Both the position numbers and the translations under genes were made by a program. Under the pieces are notes generated by a model. The model had not been told where the DNA came from. It did no database searches and was given only the letters and a program-made list of their open reading frames with translations. Positions 52,806 to 62,338 of a stretch of DNA of 64,000 nt are shown here, piece after piece. The number at the start of each line of letters is the position of its first letter. Position 1 is the first letter of the stretch. This stretch comes from Pseudomonadota bacterium. GTDB taxonomy: Bacteria; Desulfobacterota; Desulfobulbia; Desulfobulbales; Desulfurivibrionaceae. The stretch covers positions 1 to 64,000 of the forward strand of contig JAHJRQ010000006.1 of assembly GCA_018830485.1 (NCBI GenBank). The letters are read 5' to 3'.

Positions 52806-55148
52806 ATGAGTATGACAACCACCGTGTTCGCCAAGGAAGCCATCGAGGCGAAACTTGCCGAAGCAGATCTCTACGCAGGGCAAGGGCTTATGGACGAGGC
52901 CCTGGCTCTGTGCCAGTCGTTGCTGTCCCAGATTCCAGACAGCGAGCCGATCCTCCGGGATCTGGTCGAGGAACGATTGGTCGCTTTCCAAACCGAGCAG
53001 GGCACAGCGGTTTCCGTTGCCGCATCCCCTGCCGCGACCACAGTCCTTTCCGAAGCCGCCCGTTTTGAAAACTGCATCGGTTTGATGGTGGCCGGTTTTT
53101 ACAGTGAGGCCGCAGAGGATTTGCGACTGTTGCTTCCCTCCGGGTACCAGCCTGCCGTGGTTCTTGCCAAACTCGGCGAATGTTGCCTCCAGCTCGATAA
53201 TCCCTTTGAAGCCATTGAGCATTTTGAAGCCGCGGCGAGCAAGAAAGAAGGCTTCGCACGAAAGACCGAGCGCCTCCAGCTTCTTGACCAGTTGAGCCTC
53301 GCCCACGAAAGCACCGGCTCCGTTTCCTCAGCCATTAAGATTCTGGAGGAAATGGCCGCCATTGATGCTGCTTACCGCAACGTCAAGCAGCGTCTCGTCA
53401 CCCTTTCCAAGCGGGCAACCAAATATGGTCAGTTTTACGGACTGGTCCGCAACAAGCTGCTGACCCCGGAGCAGTTTGATGCCTCCCGTGTTAAAGCAAA
53501 ACAGCATAACAAAACCCTGGAAAGTGTTTTGCTCGGTGATTTCGGCATCGACAAAAAACAGCTCGGGGCATCCCTGAGCGAATATTACCGGTGCCCGTTT
53601 GTCGAGTTCGTTGACACCGCAGCGCCGGAATCGCCCGCCTGCATCCACGGGGCCAAGGAGAGTTATTTCCGGGCCAATGTCTTTATCCCCATCGGGCAGG
53701 AGGATGGCCGTATCGTTGTGCTGACCGACAATCCCCACGATCTGGGCAAGCAGGACACTATCCGTTCGGTGCTCAAGAGGGCGGATTTTTCCTTTGCCGT
53801 GGGGCTCAAGGAGGACATCACCAGGTTTATCGATTTTTTCTACGGGAAGTATTCGCTGGATCAGGGGTCGCAGGATGTATTCGAAGACCTTGAGATTGTC
53901 GAGGAGTCCGACGGGCAGCGGGACGAGGATGAGGAGGTCGGCAGCGCCGCCGATGGGGTTGTGGTTCAGATGGCCAACAGGATTATCGAGGATGCCGTGA
54001 GCAGGAATGCCTCCGACATCCATATCGAGTCGTTGCCCGGCAAGAAAGGGACCTCGGTCCGTTTTCGCGTTGACGGCATCTGCTCCCATTACAAAAATAT
54101 TCCCGGCACCTATTCCCGCCCCTTAATTTCCCGGCTGAAGATTTTGGCCAAGCTCGACATCTCCGAAAGAAGGCTGCCCCAGGACGGCAAGATCAAGTTT
54201 AAGACCAGGCGGGGCAAGATTGAGCTTCGGGTCGCCTCGCTGCCCACCCACGGCGGCAACGAGGATATGGTGCTGCGTATTCTCGCCGCCGGCTCTGCCC
54301 TGCCTTTGGACAAAATGGGTCTGTCCACAGGAAATCTCACGGAGCTGCGCCGGCTCCTCGATCTGCCCTACGGCCTGATTCTGGTGGTCGGCCCCACCGG
54401 TTCCGGCAAGACCACCACCCTGCACAGCGCGCTCAATTATGTCAACCGGCCGGAGAAAAAGATCTGGACCGTCGAGGATCCGGTGGAAATCGTCCAGGAC
54501 GGGTTGCGCCAGGTGCAGGTGGAAAACAAGATCGGCCTTGATTTCGCCAAGATCCTCAAGGCCTTTTTGCGGGCCGACCCCGACATCATCATGGTCGGCG
54601 AAACCCGGGATCAGGAAACCGCGGAAACCGTTATCGAGGCGGCGCTCACCGGGCATCTGGTTTTTTCGACGCTCCACACCAACTCCGCCCCGGAAACCGT
54701 TACCCGGCTTTTGGGCATGGGGATCGATCCCTTTAATTTCTCCGATTCGCTGCTCGGCATCCTGGCCCAGCGGTTGGTGCGGCGGTTGTGTCCCCATTGC
54801 CGGGAGGCGTATGTCCCCGAGGTGACGGAAAAGGAGCTGATCCTTGCGGAATACGGGGCGCACCCCTTAAGCCCGCTGACCATGACGGAAATAGACCGGG
54901 CCACTCTGTACAGGCCGAAGGGCTGCGACAGGTGTAAAAAAAGCGGCTATCTCGGGCGGCTTGCCATCCATGAGCTGCTCACGGTCAACGATCCGCTGAA
55001 GCTTCTCATCGTAAAAAACAGCCCCATCGTGGAAATCCGGGATGAGGCGATGCGGGTCGGCATGCTGACCCTCAAGCAGGACGGCATCCGCAAGGTGATG
55101 GCGGGTCAGACAGACCTTTTGCAGGTTCGGGCGGCTTGCATCAAATGA
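52806..55148 (+). CDS. PilB/GspE-family ATPase with N-terminal TPR-like domain
   Basis: The 780-aa protein has about 200 residues of TPR-like repeats (FENCIGLMVAGFYSEAAEDL, LGECCLQLDNPFEAIEHFE), then a GspE N-terminal domain, and the ATPase core: GPTGSGKTTTLHS Walker A, VGETRDQETAE Walker B, HLVFSTLHTNSA His box, and the zinc knuckle CPHC ... CDRCKKSGYLGR. Such ATPases drive type IV pilus or type II secretion. The TPR front is unusual and suggests recruitment by a scaffold. No pilin or PilC/PilT gene is adjacent. Confidence 0.9.
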   Translation: MSMTTTVFAKEAIEAKLAEADLYAGQGLMDEALALCQSLLSQIPDSEPILRDLVEERLVAFQTEQGTAVSVAASPAATTVLSEAARFENCIGLMVAGFYSEAAEDLRLLLPSGYQPAVVLAKLGECCLQLDNPFEAIEHFEAAASKKEGFARKTERLQLLDQLSLAHESTGSVSSAIKILEEMAAIDAAYRNVKQRLVTLSKRATKYGQFYGLVRNKLLTPEQFDASRVKAKQHNKTLESVLLGDFGIDKKQLGASLSEYYRCPFVEFVDTAAPESPACIHGAKESYFRANVFIPIGQEDGRIVVLTDNPHDLGKQDTIRSVLKRADFSFAVGLKEDITRFIDFFYGKYSLDQGSQDVFEDLEIVEESDGQRDEDEEVGSAADGVVVQMANRIIEDAVSRNASDIHIESLPGKKGTSVRFRVDGICSHYKNIPGTYSRPLISRLKILAKLDISERRLPQDGKIKFKTRRGKIELRVASLPTHGGNEDMVLRILAAGSALPLDKMGLSTGNLTELRRLLDLPYGLILVVGPTGSGKTTTLHSALNYVNRPEKKIWTVEDPVEIVQDGLRQVQVENKIGLDFAKILKAFLRADPDIIMVGETRDQETAETVIEAALTGHLVFSTLHTNSAPETVTRLLGMGIDPFNFSDSLLGILAQRLVRRLCPHCREAYVPEVTEKELILAEYGAHPLSPLTMTEIDRATLYRPKGCDRCKKSGYLGRLAIHELLTVNDPLKLLIVKNSPIVEIRDEAMRVGMLTLKQDGIRKVMAGQTDLLQVRAACIK

Positions 55149-55189
55149 TGTGCTGAAACATTAATCGTATTGCAACAGAGGCGGGTGCC

Positions 55190-56341
55190 ATGAAAAAAGT
55201 GCTGGTTGTTGACGACGACCATGGGTTTTTGCTCAGTTTGCAGGACATGTGCCGGGAACGGGTAGATGCATTCGAGGTCGTTACCGCGGGCAACGGGAAG
55301 GAGGCCCTGGCGGTCCTTGCCGCGCAACCGGTTGATCTGGTGGTCACCGATCTGAAGATGCCGGAAATGGACGGGTTTGAGCTGGTCAGCCGGATGAGCA
55401 GGCTGAAGAATTCCGTGCCGATCATTGCCATGACCGCCTTCGGAACCCCGGAGATGGAAGATCGGCTCATGGATCTGGGGGCCTTTCAATACATCGAAAA
55501 ACCGGTTGATTTCGAGCTGCTCCTCCAAAAAATCAAGGATGGCCTGGCCGCGGGCGCCAAGGGGCAAGTCTCCGGCGTGTCGCTGTCCTCTTTCCTGCAG
55601 CTCCTTGAGCTTGACCGGAAAACCTGCACCATCATGGCAAGGGCTGGAAAGCGCGTCGGTCTGCTGTTTTTCAAAAACGGCAGCCTGATCAATGCCTATG
55701 CCGAGCCCCTTGCCGGGCTTGACGCCGCCTTTGAGATCATCAGTTGGGATCAGGCCGAGATCGAAATACACAATTTCTGCCGGAACCGGAAACAGACCAT
55801 CGACGCCCCCCTGGGCTTTATTCTCATCGAAGGCGCCCGCTTGAGCGACGAACAGGGCGACCAGCCGGTTCAGGACCCAGGCTTGCCGGAAGAGGCGGAC
55901 GATGGATTTGCCCAACTGGACGATCTGGATTTCGCCACGGCGCCCGCGCCGCCCTCAACGGCCGCCATGGCCCAGGCCCTGTCCCAAGGGGGCAAGGCTG
56001 CTCTTGAGGAAACACTCAGCGGTGCCCAGGGCGTCAACCGGATGGTTCTTGTCGCCAAGGACGGCACCGCCAAGCTGCAACGGAACATCGACAACAAGGA
56101 GTTCAAGCCCTTTGTCACCTATGTCGCCGTGGCCGCGGATAAAATCCGGGGGATTCTCGGCTATGCCGAGTTGCCCTCCCACATTATTCTCACCCAGGAG
56201 AAAGGCGAGCAGTTGCTGATTATTCCAGGGCCGGAGCTGTCGGTGGGGATCGAGGTGCAGCCGGGGATTTCACCCCTCAAGGTTGTCGCGGCCATCGGCC
56301 CGGCCCTTGCCGAAGCCCAGGAGTGTCGGGCGCAGGCATAG
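55190..56341 (+). CDS. Response regulator with DUF4388 (PATAN) and roadblock-like domains
   Basis: The 383-aa protein has a receiver domain (residues ~1-120: VLVVDDDHG, TDLKMPEMDG phospho-Asp, IAMTA, EKPVDFE). It then has a DUF4388/PATAN domain (residues ~125-215: LSSFLQLLELDRKTCTIMAR, GLLFFKNGSLINA). The C-terminal part (residues ~275-375) has a roadblock-like look (GVNRMVLVAKDGTAK). Such regulators work by protein contact, often in motility systems. It belongs to the same strand cluster as the GspE-type ATPase. Confidence 0.82.
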   Translation: MKKVLVVDDDHGFLLSLQDMCRERVDAFEVVTAGNGKEALAVLAAQPVDLVVTDLKMPEMDGFELVSRMSRLKNSVPIIAMTAFGTPEMEDRLMDLGAFQYIEKPVDFELLLQKIKDGLAAGAKGQVSGVSLSSFLQLLELDRKTCTIMARAGKRVGLLFFKNGSLINAYAEPLAGLDAAFEIISWDQAEIEIHNFCRNRKQTIDAPLGFILIEGARLSDEQGDQPVQDPGLPEEADDGFAQLDDLDFATAPAPPSTAAMAQALSQGGKAALEETLSGAQGVNRMVLVAKDGTAKLQRNIDNKEFKPFVTYVAVAADKIRGILGYAELPSHIILTQEKGEQLLIIPGPELSVGIEVQPGISPLKVVAAIGPALAEAQECRAQA

Positions 56342-56455
56342 AAGCCGTAATAAACAACCGGTGCAGTGATCATTTCTTACGGTTCCTTCCGCCGGTCGCG
56401 GCATGTGCATGTTTGCAGTTATCTTTGAACGACGGTGTAATGAGGAGTGTGCAGC

Positions 56456-57106
56456 ATGGATGAGCTTTTACAGGAAATAAAAGAGCTTCCGGGCGTTGTC
56501 GGGGTTTTTGTCTCCGTCGATAAACCGGATGTCATCTTTTCCTATGTGCCGGACGGGTATGATCACGGGATGCTCAAGCAGATGGGAGGTTCCCTGCAAC
56601 GGATCATCAAAATGAACGCCTCCTGCCGGCTCAGCGTCAATTCCGTGGAGATGCGGTTCCCGGACGCAATGGTCCTGGTGAAACATATCTGCGAGGGCGC
56701 TTTGCTGGTGATGCTCTGCGAGACCGAGGCGAATTTTTCCCTGGTCAATATGACCAGCAACATGCTGCTCGGCGAACTTGTCTTGGCGGTGGAAAAGGTG
56801 CGGGCCGACCCCGATGCCGCTCTGCGGGCAATTTCGGCCAAAAAAGCCGGCAGCATGAATTTTTCCCAGGCGCAGAACGAAGAGCCGCTGAAAAGCGCCA
56901 TCCCTGTTTTTCAGGATGCCCTGGCCAGGGCCATCGGTCCCATCGCGGCCATGCTGGTCAAGGAGATTGTCGGGAAATGGCTGCAGGGAGGAGCATGCGA
57001 GCAGGAGCGTTTCCCGGAGCTGGTTGATCTCTTCTGTCAGGAAATCGGAGATGCGCCGCTTGAAAAGGAATTCCGGGCAGGCACGGCCAGGTTGCTTCTC
57101 CGCTGA
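56456..57106 (+). CDS. Roadblock-like protein with helical C-terminal domain
   Basis: The 216-aa protein has an N-terminal roadblock-like fold (residues ~1-125: LPGVVGVFVSVDKPDVIFSYV, LLVMLCETEANFSLVNM). Its C-terminal domain (residues ~150-215), marked by RAIGPIAAMLVKEIVGKW, is often fused to roadblock or receiver domains. ATG at 56456 follows GAGGAG. It is the last gene of the cluster, before a bidirectional terminator. Confidence 0.7.
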   Translation: MDELLQEIKELPGVVGVFVSVDKPDVIFSYVPDGYDHGMLKQMGGSLQRIIKMNASCRLSVNSVEMRFPDAMVLVKHICEGALLVMLCETEANFSLVNMTSNMLLGELVLAVEKVRADPDAALRAISAKKAGSMNFSQAQNEEPLKSAIPVFQDALARAIGPIAAMLVKEIVGKWLQGGACEQERFPELVDLFCQEIGDAPLEKEFRAGTARLLLR

Positions 57107-57111
57107 ATTGC

Positions 57112-57166
57112 AAAAAAAAGGCCTTGCCCCCCGCTCTGCAGGAGGAGGCAAGGCCTTGGTTTTTTA
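57112..57166. terminator. Bidirectional terminator closing the roadblock cluster
   Basis: AAGGCCTTGCC (57118-57128) and GGCAAGGCCTT (57147-57157) are perfect 11-bp arms, with an A-run before and a T-run after. It separates the plus-strand cluster from the convergent OmpA-domain gene. Confidence 0.92.
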
Positions 57167-57176
57167 TCCACTCTTT

Positions 57177-58076
57177 CTATTTCAACCGTCTGAACTCAAC
57201 CCGATTGTTTATCATTTTGTTTAGTTCCGTGGAGTTGGGAACAATGGGCTGTGTATGGCCTTTTGCCGCCACCTTCAGCTTCTTCGCCTCTATGTTGTGG
57301 TTCATGATCAGATACGTACGCACAGCCTCCGCCCTTTTCAGGGAAACATCCAGATTGGTTTTGGCATCGCCGGAGTCGTCCGTGTGACCGACTACTTCGA
57401 AAACGGCTTCTTGCAGGTCTTGGCTCGTAAAGGCGCGCGCCCCGACGATGCTGAGCTGGTCAGCGCTTTCTTCGGGAAGCTCCGTTGCCTTGTCCGGGAA
57501 AAGGATCAGCAGTCTGAGGATCGTGGCTTCGCTGGGGCTGACCTCCCGGTTCTTGGTTTTTTCCTTTAAAAGAAGAACGCTGACAGCCTCCTTTTCTCTG
57601 CGCTGGGCCTCTAGCTTGATCCGCGCCGATTCCAGGGATTTTGCCGCCCGCTTGTTGCCGGGATCGAGGGCCAGCCCTTTTTCGTAGGCGGCCACGGCAT
57701 CCTGCGCCTTGTTTGTCAGCATGCTGATATCGCCCAGGCCGAAAAATGCCTTGGCGTGTTTCGGATCAAGGGTCGAAGCGCTGATATAATACCGCTGGGC
57801 TTCCTTGTAGGCGCGCAACCGCTCAAGGCTGTAAGCTAGCATGAAATTGATTTCCGGGTCCTTCGGGCATTGCTCTAGGGCTTTTGCCAGCAGGTCGCGC
57901 CGGGCAATGAGATCGCGCTCCCGGCCGGCCTCCTCGGCAATCTTTTTGCAATCTGCCGCCGAGGCGGAAAGAGGCAGCAGGGCGGGGAGCGCCAGGGCGC
58001 AGAACAGCGCCAGGCCGAGTGTCGCCGTCTGCCAGGCTGCGGGGTGTGGCTGGTTGTTTGCGCTTGCTATTGACAT
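57177..58076 (-). CDS. OmpA-family protein with TPR repeats
   Basis: The 299-aa protein has a signal peptide (ATLGLALFCALALPALLPLSASA), TPR repeats (residues ~65-140: INFMLAYSLERLRAYKEAQRY, AKAFFGLGDISML) and an OmpA/Pal-type peptidoglycan-binding domain (VVGHTDDSGDAKTNLDVSLKRAEAV, VEFRRL). It should anchor to peptidoglycan in the periplasm. It lies four bases downstream of the haem-sensor gene. Confidence 0.92.
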   Translation of the reverse strand: MSIASANNQPHPAAWQTATLGLALFCALALPALLPLSASAADCKKIAEEAGRERDLIARRDLLAKALEQCPKDPEINFMLAYSLERLRAYKEAQRYYISASTLDPKHAKAFFGLGDISMLTNKAQDAVAAYEKGLALDPGNKRAAKSLESARIKLEAQRREKEAVSVLLLKEKTKNREVSPSEATILRLLILFPDKATELPEESADQLSIVGARAFTSQDLQEAVFEVVGHTDDSGDAKTNLDVSLKRAEAVRTYLIMNHNIEAKKLKVAAKGHTQPIVPNSTELNKMINNRVEFRRLK

Positions 58077-58080
58077 ATGC

Positions 58081-58950
58081 TCACCGTTTGAGGATGCGGA
58101 CCATGCTCATGCGCAGTCGTTCGATGGCGCCGGCCAGGGCGCCGATCTCGTCATTCTGTTTGATGCCGACACTTTCTTCCAGATTTTTGCCAAGGCTTAT
58201 CTCCTCTGCTTTGATGCTCAGCCGGACAATGGGATTTACCACGAACCGGTCCATGAACAGCCAGATGCCGATCAGCGCGATGAGCAGGCAGCCTGCCCCG
58301 ATGAGGTAGAGGGTGATGGCCCCCTTTTTGGCGTTGGCCAGGGCCGTTTCCACGGAGACATACACCACATAGGCGGCAACCGTGTCGCCGTCCTTCCAGT
58401 TGTATCCGTTGGTTGAGCCGTAGATCTCGACCTGATCCTTGGGCGCGTCGTTCACATCGCCGTGGCAACGCAGGCAATCCTTGCCGCTGACCTTCATGGG
58501 TTTTGCCAGATAAAAGAAGGTTTCGCCATCGCGCTCCATGGTGCCTTCGTGCGTTTCGAGTTCGGGTTGGCCGGCGAACATGGCGATCAGTTTGGTCTCC
58601 CATTCGTCCGCCTTGTTCGGAGGATAGAGGGGGTCAAGGGTTGCCTGCTTGAAATTGTAGCCGCTCAGATTTTTCTTGAAGTCGTCAAAGATGCCGCGGG
58701 TGATAACAAAGCCGGACATCAGCTCGGGGTAAAAACGGTCCTCTTCGAAAACCTCCATGATGAGGGGGCGTTGTTTTTTCGAGTAAAAAGTCCGGGTTGC
58801 CAGAATATAATTGAAAATCAGCTCCCCTTTGCTTTTCGCCTCCAGCAAGGCGTTGCGTTTGCTGAACATGTAGCTGGCCGTGCCGATGCCAACGGTTGCG
58901 ATGCCGAAAATGATTGCCATGATGATCATGAAGCGCGAGCGAATCCCCAT
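58081..58950 (-). CDS. DUF3365 (Tll0287-like) haem-binding sensor with HAMP domain
   Basis: The 289-aa protein has an N-terminal membrane helix, a periplasmic DUF3365 domain with DCLRCHGDV (a CxxCH c-type haem site near residue 160), a second membrane helix near residue 215-235, and a cytoplasmic HAMP domain (VNPIVRLSIKAEEISLG). No kinase or methyl-accepting domain follows, so the output must come from a partner such as the kinase gene 105 bp upstream. Confidence 0.88.
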   Translation of the reverse strand: MGIRSRFMIIMAIIFGIATVGIGTASYMFSKRNALLEAKSKGELIFNYILATRTFYSKKQRPLIMEVFEEDRFYPELMSGFVITRGIFDDFKKNLSGYNFKQATLDPLYPPNKADEWETKLIAMFAGQPELETHEGTMERDGETFFYLAKPMKVSGKDCLRCHGDVNDAPKDQVEIYGSTNGYNWKDGDTVAAYVVYVSVETALANAKKGAITLYLIGAGCLLIALIGIWLFMDRFVVNPIVRLSIKAEEISLGKNLEESVGIKQNDEIGALAGAIERLRMSMVRILKR

Positions 58951-59055
58951 CTATGTCTCCTCCTTGAAAGTGTAATCGTTCAGCAAGGGCAGGCTGAGAA
59001 AAGGGAAACACTGCCCCGATAACCCATTGACGTATACCGTAATCCCTGCCGGGCT

Positions 59056-60219
59056 TCAACAGGCGAAAACGACAGGCCGTTGATTTTCTCCCGATTTTCC
59101 GGGTGGGGCATCTGCCCGCTGTGCCTTGTTTGCGCTCTTGGGCAAGGTCAGGTGGAAGGTGGTGCCGACCCCTTTTTCGCTGACCAGGTCGATCCCGCAG
59201 TGCATCTGGCTCAGCATCTTTTTGGAGATTACCAGCCCCAGTCCGGTGCCATGGGGTTTGGTGGTAAAAAACGGCTTGAAGACATCGCGCGCCAGTTCGT
59301 TCGACATGCCGCAGCCGTTGTCGGTGATGGAAAGGAGGATGACATTGCCGCGGCTCTGGCTGCGCACTTGCAACAGCGGGTTTTGGGTATCCGCCATGGC
59401 GTCGACGGCATTGGCAAGGAGATTCATGGTGACATGCTGCAGAGCTCTCGGGTCCACCATGATCTGTCTTGCGTCCGGGGCGATGTCGATCCGGAACTCT
59501 ATTTTTTTGGACTGGATATCCGCTCCCAGTAATTGCATGAGGTTGTCGAAAAACATGGCCAGATCGATATTGCTGGTTCGCGGCGTCTCGAACATGCTGA
59601 AATTTTTGAGCGATTTGAGGAGGGTCTCCATTTTGCCGATTTCCCCGGAGATTCTGTTGAAATAGACATCTATTTCCTCGGGGGAGTATTTATTGATGTT
59701 GTTTTGCAGAACTGTCAGGGCCATCTTGATGGAATTCAACGGGTTGCCTATTTCGTGGCGGATGCCGGAAAAGAGGCAGCTGATGTTGTTCATCATCTCC
59801 GTGGCCTCGTCAATGGCTGCCAGGCGGTGCCGGTCGGTGATGTCCTGAATGAAAATCGAGATATGGCGCTGATCTCCGGGAATCTTATACACGGTATAGC
59901 CAAGCACCCGGTGTTCGTAATGGATGATGGTTTGCCGGCTTCTGGTCCGGCCGGGCTGCTGCAGGGAGTCCAGGTCGTTGCAGAGCAGGGCGGAGAGGCC
60001 CTCGTAATCGTGGGCCGCTTTGAGCGGCTCAAGGATTTTCACCGCGTGGCCATTCTTGAAGAATACTTTTTTTTCCGTGGTGTCGAGAATGATGAGTCCG
60101 GTATCGATATCCCGTAAAACATCGGTGAAAATGCAGGGGGAGTTGCAGGGGGACCCATCCGGCGGGGAGGGGGCGTTGTTTTTGCTCTGCAGCAAGCGGT
60201 GGTACAGGGCTTTTATCAA
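59056..60219 (-). CDS. PAS-containing sensor histidine kinase
   Basis: The 387-aa soluble kinase has a PAS domain (residues ~30-130: VLRDIDTGLIILDTTEKKVFF), the phospho-acceptor histidine in IRHEIGNPLNSIKM, and an ATPase domain (NLLANAVDAM, ITDNGCGMS, GTGLGLVISKK). It probably phosphorylates a response regulator not adjacent. The start is a TTG at 60217-60219 without a clear ribosome site, so the N-terminus is uncertain. Confidence 0.88.
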   Translation of the reverse strand: MIKALYHRLLQSKNNAPSPPDGSPCNSPCIFTDVLRDIDTGLIILDTTEKKVFFKNGHAVKILEPLKAAHDYEGLSALLCNDLDSLQQPGRTRSRQTIIHYEHRVLGYTVYKIPGDQRHISIFIQDITDRHRLAAIDEATEMMNNISCLFSGIRHEIGNPLNSIKMALTVLQNNINKYSPEEIDVYFNRISGEIGKMETLLKSLKNFSMFETPRTSNIDLAMFFDNLMQLLGADIQSKKIEFRIDIAPDARQIMVDPRALQHVTMNLLANAVDAMADTQNPLLQVRSQSRGNVILLSITDNGCGMSNELARDVFKPFFTTKPHGTGLGLVISKKMLSQMHCGIDLVSEKGVGTTFHLTLPKSANKAQRADAPPGKSGENQRPVVFAC

Positions 60220-60407
60220 GGGGCATACACCATAAAGGCAGAAGGGAAAAGAGCGTTGATTTTCACCATGGTAGCAGATTTCGAGGCAAAGGCAAGCGGG
60301 GTTAGGATTTTTTCTTTTTTTCTTCTGGAGCCGGGGGATGGTTCCCGGTTATATTGCCCACTGCAACCGTGGTGTTCCTCTCCAAGCGATACATCGGAGG
60401 TTTTTCT

Positions 60408-62075
60408 ATGACCGTGCGTTCCTGCGTCCATCCCGCCGGAAAATTCGTGTATGGCGTGCATGCGCCGAGCTACCGGGTCGCCAATCAGCGGGAAAACGAT
60501 TTTGTCGAGCCGCTCGGTGTATTTTCCGACGGCAATCCCCATCTGAACCAAGGGAATTTCCCTGGCGGCGATATCGAGGTCAAGCAGGCGGAAGAGATCT
60601 ATGAGATAGCCAACCCCTTTCCCTTTCGCGGGGCGACATACATCAGCAGCGGCTGGGCCGCGCCCAGGGCTCTCAACCCGGCCGCCATCAAATTGCCAGA
60701 GCCGCGGGCCGTCTCCATGGCAGAGGCGCTGAAGAATATCCTGCCCGGCGGAGCCGCGCGGGATCTGCGAAAAATTTTTGCCGCCCTGCCGGAACCCGTG
60801 TTGCTGGCCCTGGCCGCCACGTCCACCGACCCGGAAGATCTGGTGGCGCTGGCCGGCATGAGCTGTGAGTTGTGTTATGACGAATCAGGTGCGCCGACCG
60901 GCCTTCGCTACGAAGAGGAAGGGAGCGGTCAGGCGCGGGCGCGGATTCTCCGGCCTGAGCTGTTCGAGGTGGTGGTCAACAACCCGCATCTTCCCGAACC
61001 CTACCGAAGGGGTATGGTTCTGCGGCCCGGAGTGCAGGGCGGCAGCGAAATCGTGGGCGAATATGGCGGGGCATCGCCGGGGGGGCACGTTTTTGAGTAT
61101 CTGCGCAGCAACAGCTACATCCCTTGGGGACATTACGCCGCAAACATGGCGGACGATGCGGTTCGATACAGCACAAGGGATCTCTCCGGGGCCGACATGC
61201 AGGGGTTGCGGCACCTCTACTATCAGCGCACCTATCTCCGTCTTGGCGCCGAACTGGGTCTGCCCCTGCCCCCGGGCCGGAAAACCATGACCCCGGGCGC
61301 GCTCGAAGAACTGCGGCTTGCAATCCATCAGGCCCTGCGGCGCAAAAAGGCTCCGTCCTTGTCCTTTACCGCCACCCTGTGGGGGTGGAATTACGGGTTT
61401 GATTTCTCGCCCAGCGGCTATCGGCTCCATGCCTCGCATCAGCAGATCCACCAGCAGTATGCCATGCTGCCGGAGACGGTTTCCGCCTGGCATCATGGCG
61501 GTCAGCCTGCGGACGAGCCGGTTGCAAGCTATGCCTGCGGGGATCTCGTGGCCGAGTTCTGTGGCCGGTATAAGGAAGAAACAGGCTGCGATTTTTTCAG
61601 CGCCTACCTCGCTGCGATCCGTCACAACCGGCGGATGGACGGATTGGAAAACGAAAACACCAGTCTGATTGTCCATGAGGACGATCGGGTCATGCTCTTC
61701 GTGCCCAAGGCGCAGACCTCCCAGTGGGAGCTGCAGATCATGGCCTTGGGCGAGGTGGGCAATATCCTGGAGGCGGACGAGGCCTCCCGCGCCTCGTTGG
61801 ACCGCGCCCTGCTCATCGCCCAGAAGATTCTTGCCCGGCTGGGCGCCCGGCTGGTGAGCAGCATCGAATACTCCAGCCGGATAACGGCCACGCCAGCCGG
61901 TCAGCGGCTGCTGTACGCGATTTTGCCCAAGCTCCCATACTCCATGGGCGCTTTCAGCGAGGCGCAGTTGCGTTGGGTCAATGGGCATTTTCCCGAGGAT
62001 TTTGCCGCGGCCTGCCGGGCTCATCTGCCAGAGGTGTTGGCGGACCTTGAAGAAAAAGGGGCTGTTGCCGCCTGA
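60408..62075 (+). CDS. Large orphan protein with GalT/HIT-like features
   Basis: The 555-aa soluble protein is not one I can name. The C-terminal third has HEDDRVMLFVPKAQTSQWELQI and LPKLPYSMGAFSEAQLRWVNGHFPEDFAA. The middle has WGWNYGFDFSPSGYRLHASHQQIHQQ, a His/Gln string reminiscent of GalT and Ap4A phosphorylase (HIT superfamily) active sites. The true HPHxQ-type motif is not exact. ATG at 60408 follows CGGAGG. It stands alone, divergent from the kinase gene. Confidence 0.5.
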   Translation: MTVRSCVHPAGKFVYGVHAPSYRVANQRENDFVEPLGVFSDGNPHLNQGNFPGGDIEVKQAEEIYEIANPFPFRGATYISSGWAAPRALNPAAIKLPEPRAVSMAEALKNILPGGAARDLRKIFAALPEPVLLALAATSTDPEDLVALAGMSCELCYDESGAPTGLRYEEEGSGQARARILRPELFEVVVNNPHLPEPYRRGMVLRPGVQGGSEIVGEYGGASPGGHVFEYLRSNSYIPWGHYAANMADDAVRYSTRDLSGADMQGLRHLYYQRTYLRLGAELGLPLPPGRKTMTPGALEELRLAIHQALRRKKAPSLSFTATLWGWNYGFDFSPSGYRLHASHQQIHQQYAMLPETVSAWHHGGQPADEPVASYACGDLVAEFCGRYKEETGCDFFSAYLAAIRHNRRMDGLENENTSLIVHEDDRVMLFVPKAQTSQWELQIMALGEVGNILEADEASRASLDRALLIAQKILARLGARLVSSIEYSSRITATPAGQRLLYAILPKLPYSMGAFSEAQLRWVNGHFPEDFAAACRAHLPEVLADLEEKGAVAA

Positions 62076-62338
62076 TTTTCGGCCCTCGATTGTTGAGGAA
62101 CTCCCCGGCTGTCGAAGAATGGAATCCCCCTGTTTTTTTGTGGACATAAAATGTTGCCCTTGAAAATACGGTATGGTAATTTACAAAGTTGAGTGTCTTG
62201 GGCGGAATGGTGCCGCAGGGGTGTTTTGCGCGTGTTCTTGCGGTGTTGCGTCGCTCGTGCCGAAACAAATAGTACATAACTATGCGGGCCGATGTGTCGG
62301 GTGCGGCCTGAAAATTGTCTGAATAATGAGGTGATCCG

